64,000 nt of DNA, from positions 1-64,000 of the forward strand of contig JAGWTW010000006.1 of NCBI GenBank assembly GCA_028868735.1, written 5' to 3'. Numbering within the stretch: the stretch's first letter is position 1; every line of letters starts with the position of its first letter. This document shows positions 61,919 to 64,000 of the stretch, one piece after another. The notes beneath the pieces were generated by a model that searched no databases, was not told the DNA's origin, and was given only the letters and a program-made list of their open reading frames with translations. A program made the translations under genes and the position numbers. Source of the DNA: Hyphomicrobiales bacterium (GTDB lineage Bacteria > Pseudomonadota > Alphaproteobacteria > Rhizobiales > Beijerinckiaceae).

Positions 61919-63133
61919 ATGAAGAATGCGCTGCGCGCGTCGCGCCTTGCCTTGGCCTTTGCCTTGACCTTCGCCTGCGCGCCGGCTTTTGCCCAGAAGG
62001 CCTACGGCCCCGGCGTCAGCGATACGGAAATCAAGTTCGGCAACACCATGCCCTACAGCGGGCCGGCGTCCTCGCTCGGCACGGTCGGCAAGATCATGTC
62101 GGCCTATTTCGCCATGATCAACGAAAAGGGCGGCGTCAATGGACGCAAGCTCAACATGATCTCGCTCGACGACGGGTTCGCGCCGCCGAAGACGGTCGAG
62201 GCCGTCAAGCGCATGGTCGAGGACGATCAGGTCGCCTTCATCTACGGCACGATGGGCACGGCGCCGTCATCGGCGGTCGCGAAATATCTCAACGTCAACA
62301 AGGTGCCGCAGATCTTCGCCATTTCGTCCGCCTCCAAGTGGAACGATCCGAAGGGAATGCCGTGGTCGGTCGCGCTGAACTGGGCGCCGATCTACATGAC
62401 AGAGGCCGGCATCGATATCCGCTACGCCTTGAAGGCAAATCCGAACGCCAAATTCGCCGTGCTTTATCAGAACGACGATTCCGGCAAGGATTACATGCGC
62501 GGGATCAACGAAACCTTTGCGAAGGATCCGGATCGGCTGGTCAAGGCGATGTCGTTCGAGGTCACCGATCCGACCGTCGACTCGCAAGTGGTCACGCTCG
62601 CGGCGACGAAGGCCGACGTGTTCCTCATCTACTCGGTTACGCCGCGCGCCTGCGCGCAGGCGATCCGCAAAGCCTGGGAGCTCGGCTGGCGGCCGCAGCG
62701 ATTCCTGTCCAGCGGTTGCGCGAACATCGATACGATCCTCAAGCCCGCGGGGCTCGACGCCTCGAAGGACATCATGACGCTGGCCTCGATCAAGCCGCTC
62801 GATCTCAGCAAAAAGGATCCTGACCTCGAGGCCTATGTCGACTTCATCAAGACCCGCACGCCCGGGGTGGACCCGAATTACAGCTCCGGCGAATACGCCT
62901 ATTTCAGCGCGGCCTCTCTGGTCGAGCTCCTAAAAAGATGCGGCGACAATCTCACGCGCGAAAACATCATGAAGCAGGCGACCAATCTGACTCAGGTTCC
63001 GGCGCCGCTCCTGATGCCGGGCATCAAGCTCGACACTTCGCCCGACGACTTCACGCCGCTGCACGACGGTTATTTGATGCGATTCGACGGCGAGAAATTC
63101 GAAGTCGTAGGCGACATGATGAAGGGCAAATAG
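61919..63133 (+). CDS. branched-chain-type ABC transporter binding protein
   Basis: The 404-residue periplasmic protein has a signal peptide cleaved near AFAQK, and the type 1 binding fold: VSDTEIKFGNTMPYSGPASSLG, GGVNGRKLNMISLDDGFAPPKTVEAVKRMVE and FAVLYQNDDSGKDYMRG. It is a LivJ-type protein of the group that often accompanies aromatic-acid or amide uptake. No permease gene is adjacent, so it must use a system elsewhere. GGGAGG precedes the ATG. Confidence 0.92.
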   Translation: MKNALRASRLALAFALTFACAPAFAQKAYGPGVSDTEIKFGNTMPYSGPASSLGTVGKIMSAYFAMINEKGGVNGRKLNMISLDDGFAPPKTVEAVKRMVEDDQVAFIYGTMGTAPSSAVAKYLNVNKVPQIFAISSASKWNDPKGMPWSVALNWAPIYMTEAGIDIRYALKANPNAKFAVLYQNDDSGKDYMRGINETFAKDPDRLVKAMSFEVTDPTVDSQVVTLAATKADVFLIYSVTPRACAQAIRKAWELGWRPQRFLSSGCANIDTILKPAGLDASKDIMTLASIKPLDLSKKDPDLEAYVDFIKTRTPGVDPNYSSGEYAYFSAASLVELLKRCGDNLTRENIMKQATNLTQVPAPLLMPGIKLDTSPDDFTPLHDGYLMRFDGEKFEVVGDMMKGK

Positions 63134-63266
63134 GCGTCTGCGTGGCGGCCGCGACGCGCTGCCGCCCCGCTTGACCGGGCGCCCGCGCGCGTCATCATAT
63201 CGCCGGGCGCCGCCGCACAATATCGTCAAGCGCCGCCGCAAACCCGCGACGCAATCGGAGGTCGTC

Positions 63267-64000
63267 ATGAAGCCCATGAAATTCGGCATCGGCCAGCCGA
63301 TCCGTCGCGTCGAGGACCAGCGCTTCATCACCGGCGCGGGCCGATATTCAGCCGACGTGATGCCGGCGGGCTATCTCACCGCTTTCTTCCTGCGTTCGCC
63401 GCACGCATGCGCGCGCATCGTCGGGATCGATGCGGAAGCTGCGCGAAAGGCGCCGGGCGTCAGGCTCGTCCTGACCGCGTCCGATGTCGCCCACCTCGGA
63501 CAGGTGCCGTGTCTTGCGCCGATGGCCAATCCCGACGGGCAGCCCATGAAGACGCCGGACTATCCCGTGCTCGCGCGCGACCGCGTGCGGCACGTCGGCG
63601 ACGCGGTCGCGATGATCGTCGCCGAAAGCGAGGCGGCCGCGCGCGACGCGGCCGAAGCGATCGCCGTCGACTATGCCCCGGAAGCCGCTGTCGTCGGTTC
63701 GCGCCGCGCGCTCGAAACCGACGCGCCGAAGGTGTGGCCCGAATTCGGGACGAATGTCGCTTACGAAAACGGTATCGGTTCGGCGGCCGACGTCGATCCG
63801 ATCTTCGCCTCGGCGCACCGGACGTGCTCGGTCACGATCGTCAACAACCGGCTCGTCACCAATTACATGGAGACGCGCGCGGCGATCGGCGAATACGATT
63901 CCGGTTCGGGGCGCTACACGCTGACGACATGCAGTCAGGGCGTGAACGGCTTGCAGGGCGCGCTCGCCGGCCTCATGAAGATCGGGCCGGAAAAGCTGCG
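63267..64000 (+). CDS. molybdenum hydroxylase large subunit (CoxL/XdhB type), 5' part
   Basis: The frame opens at ATG 63267 behind GGAG and stays open to the end of the window (244 codons). The start FGIGQPIRRVEDQRFITGAGRY, then LRSPHACARIVGIDAEAARKAPGV, VRHVGDAVAMIVAES and NNRLVTNYMETRAAIGEY, are the N-terminal part of the aldehyde oxidase/xanthine dehydrogenase/CO dehydrogenase large subunit. The catalytic molybdopterin domain lies beyond the window. It has no Tat signal, unlike the IorB-type protein at 17464. About 130 bases separate it from the binding protein. Confidence 0.92.
   Translation, partial: MKPMKFGIGQPIRRVEDQRFITGAGRYSADVMPAGYLTAFFLRSPHACARIVGIDAEAARKAPGVRLVLTASDVAHLGQVPCLAPMANPDGQPMKTPDYPVLARDRVRHVGDAVAMIVAESEAAARDAAEAIAVDYAPEAAVVGSRRALETDAPKVWPEFGTNVAYENGIGSAADVDPIFASAHRTCSVTIVNNRLVTNYMETRAAIGEYDSGSGRYTLTTCSQGVNGLQGALAGLMKIGPEKL

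Overview
The window is GC-rich, densely coded DNA from an alphaproteobacterium, most likely of the order Hyphomicrobiales (Rhizobiales). This rests on the ccoNOQP-ccoGHIS (fixNOQP-fixGHIS) respiratory cluster next to hemN and an FnrL-type regulator, a TorF-type porin, DUF1236 and DUF6489 proteins, and a Leu-rich leader before leuA. I cannot name the genus. No CRISPR array, prophage or intact insertion sequence was seen. The only RNA gene recognised is tRNA-Lys(CTT) at 4198-4273.

Layout. 1-2.1 kb: the end of a PhzF-family gene, a NUDIX hydrolase, a small lipoprotein and a hotdog thioesterase. 2.3-4.1 kb: leuA behind a possible leucine attenuator. 4.2-6.5 kb: tRNA-Lys, then a damaged-looking molybdenum locus with a Mop-domain fragment, a ModC C-terminal domain without its ATPase, a short ModE, a truncated periplasmic gene and an intact modA, but no modB or full modC. 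6.6-8.5 kb: a porin and a DUF2889 protein. 8.5-19.8 kb: genes of a catabolic type (SDR, thiolase, epoxide hydrolase, CoA-transferase, enoyl reductase-like MDR, VOC, NIPSNAP, CHMI-like tautomerase) ending in a two-subunit molybdenum hydroxylase with a Tat signal.

19.8-32.1 kb is the microaerobic respiration block: a small membrane protein under a CRP-like box, hemN, and diverging from it ccoN-O-Q-P-G-H-I-S plus an MFS gene, then an unknown gene and fnrL. A perfect FNR/FixK palindrome lies between hemN and ccoN, and a weaker one lies before fnrL. 32.1-40.3 kb: a PAP2 phosphatase, an SMP-30 lactonase, an acyl-CoA synthetase, a DUF1236 protein, an M20 amidohydrolase, and a gnd-zwf-gntK operon that feeds gluconate and glucose-6-phosphate into the pentose phosphate route.

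40.4-52.8 kb: an SDR and an acid-CoA ligase, then a divergent pair of operons around one LysR-type operator. Leftward run the LysR gene and a two-subunit thiamine-diphosphate decarboxylase. Rightward run a DUF1445 (D-glutamate cyclase-type) protein, a complete branched-chain-type ABC importer and pxpABC (5-oxoprolinase). The rightward operon reads as an uptake and ring-opening system for 5-oxoproline or a relative, and is the most coherent unusual system here.

52.9-64 kb: a membrane coiled-coil protein, an anion-type ABC transporter without a binding protein, a rhodanese, a YadA-like trimeric autotransporter that overlaps a secreted protein of unknown role, a DegP-like protease without a visible signal peptide, a branched-chain-type binding protein, and the start of a second molybdenum hydroxylase large subunit that runs off the window.
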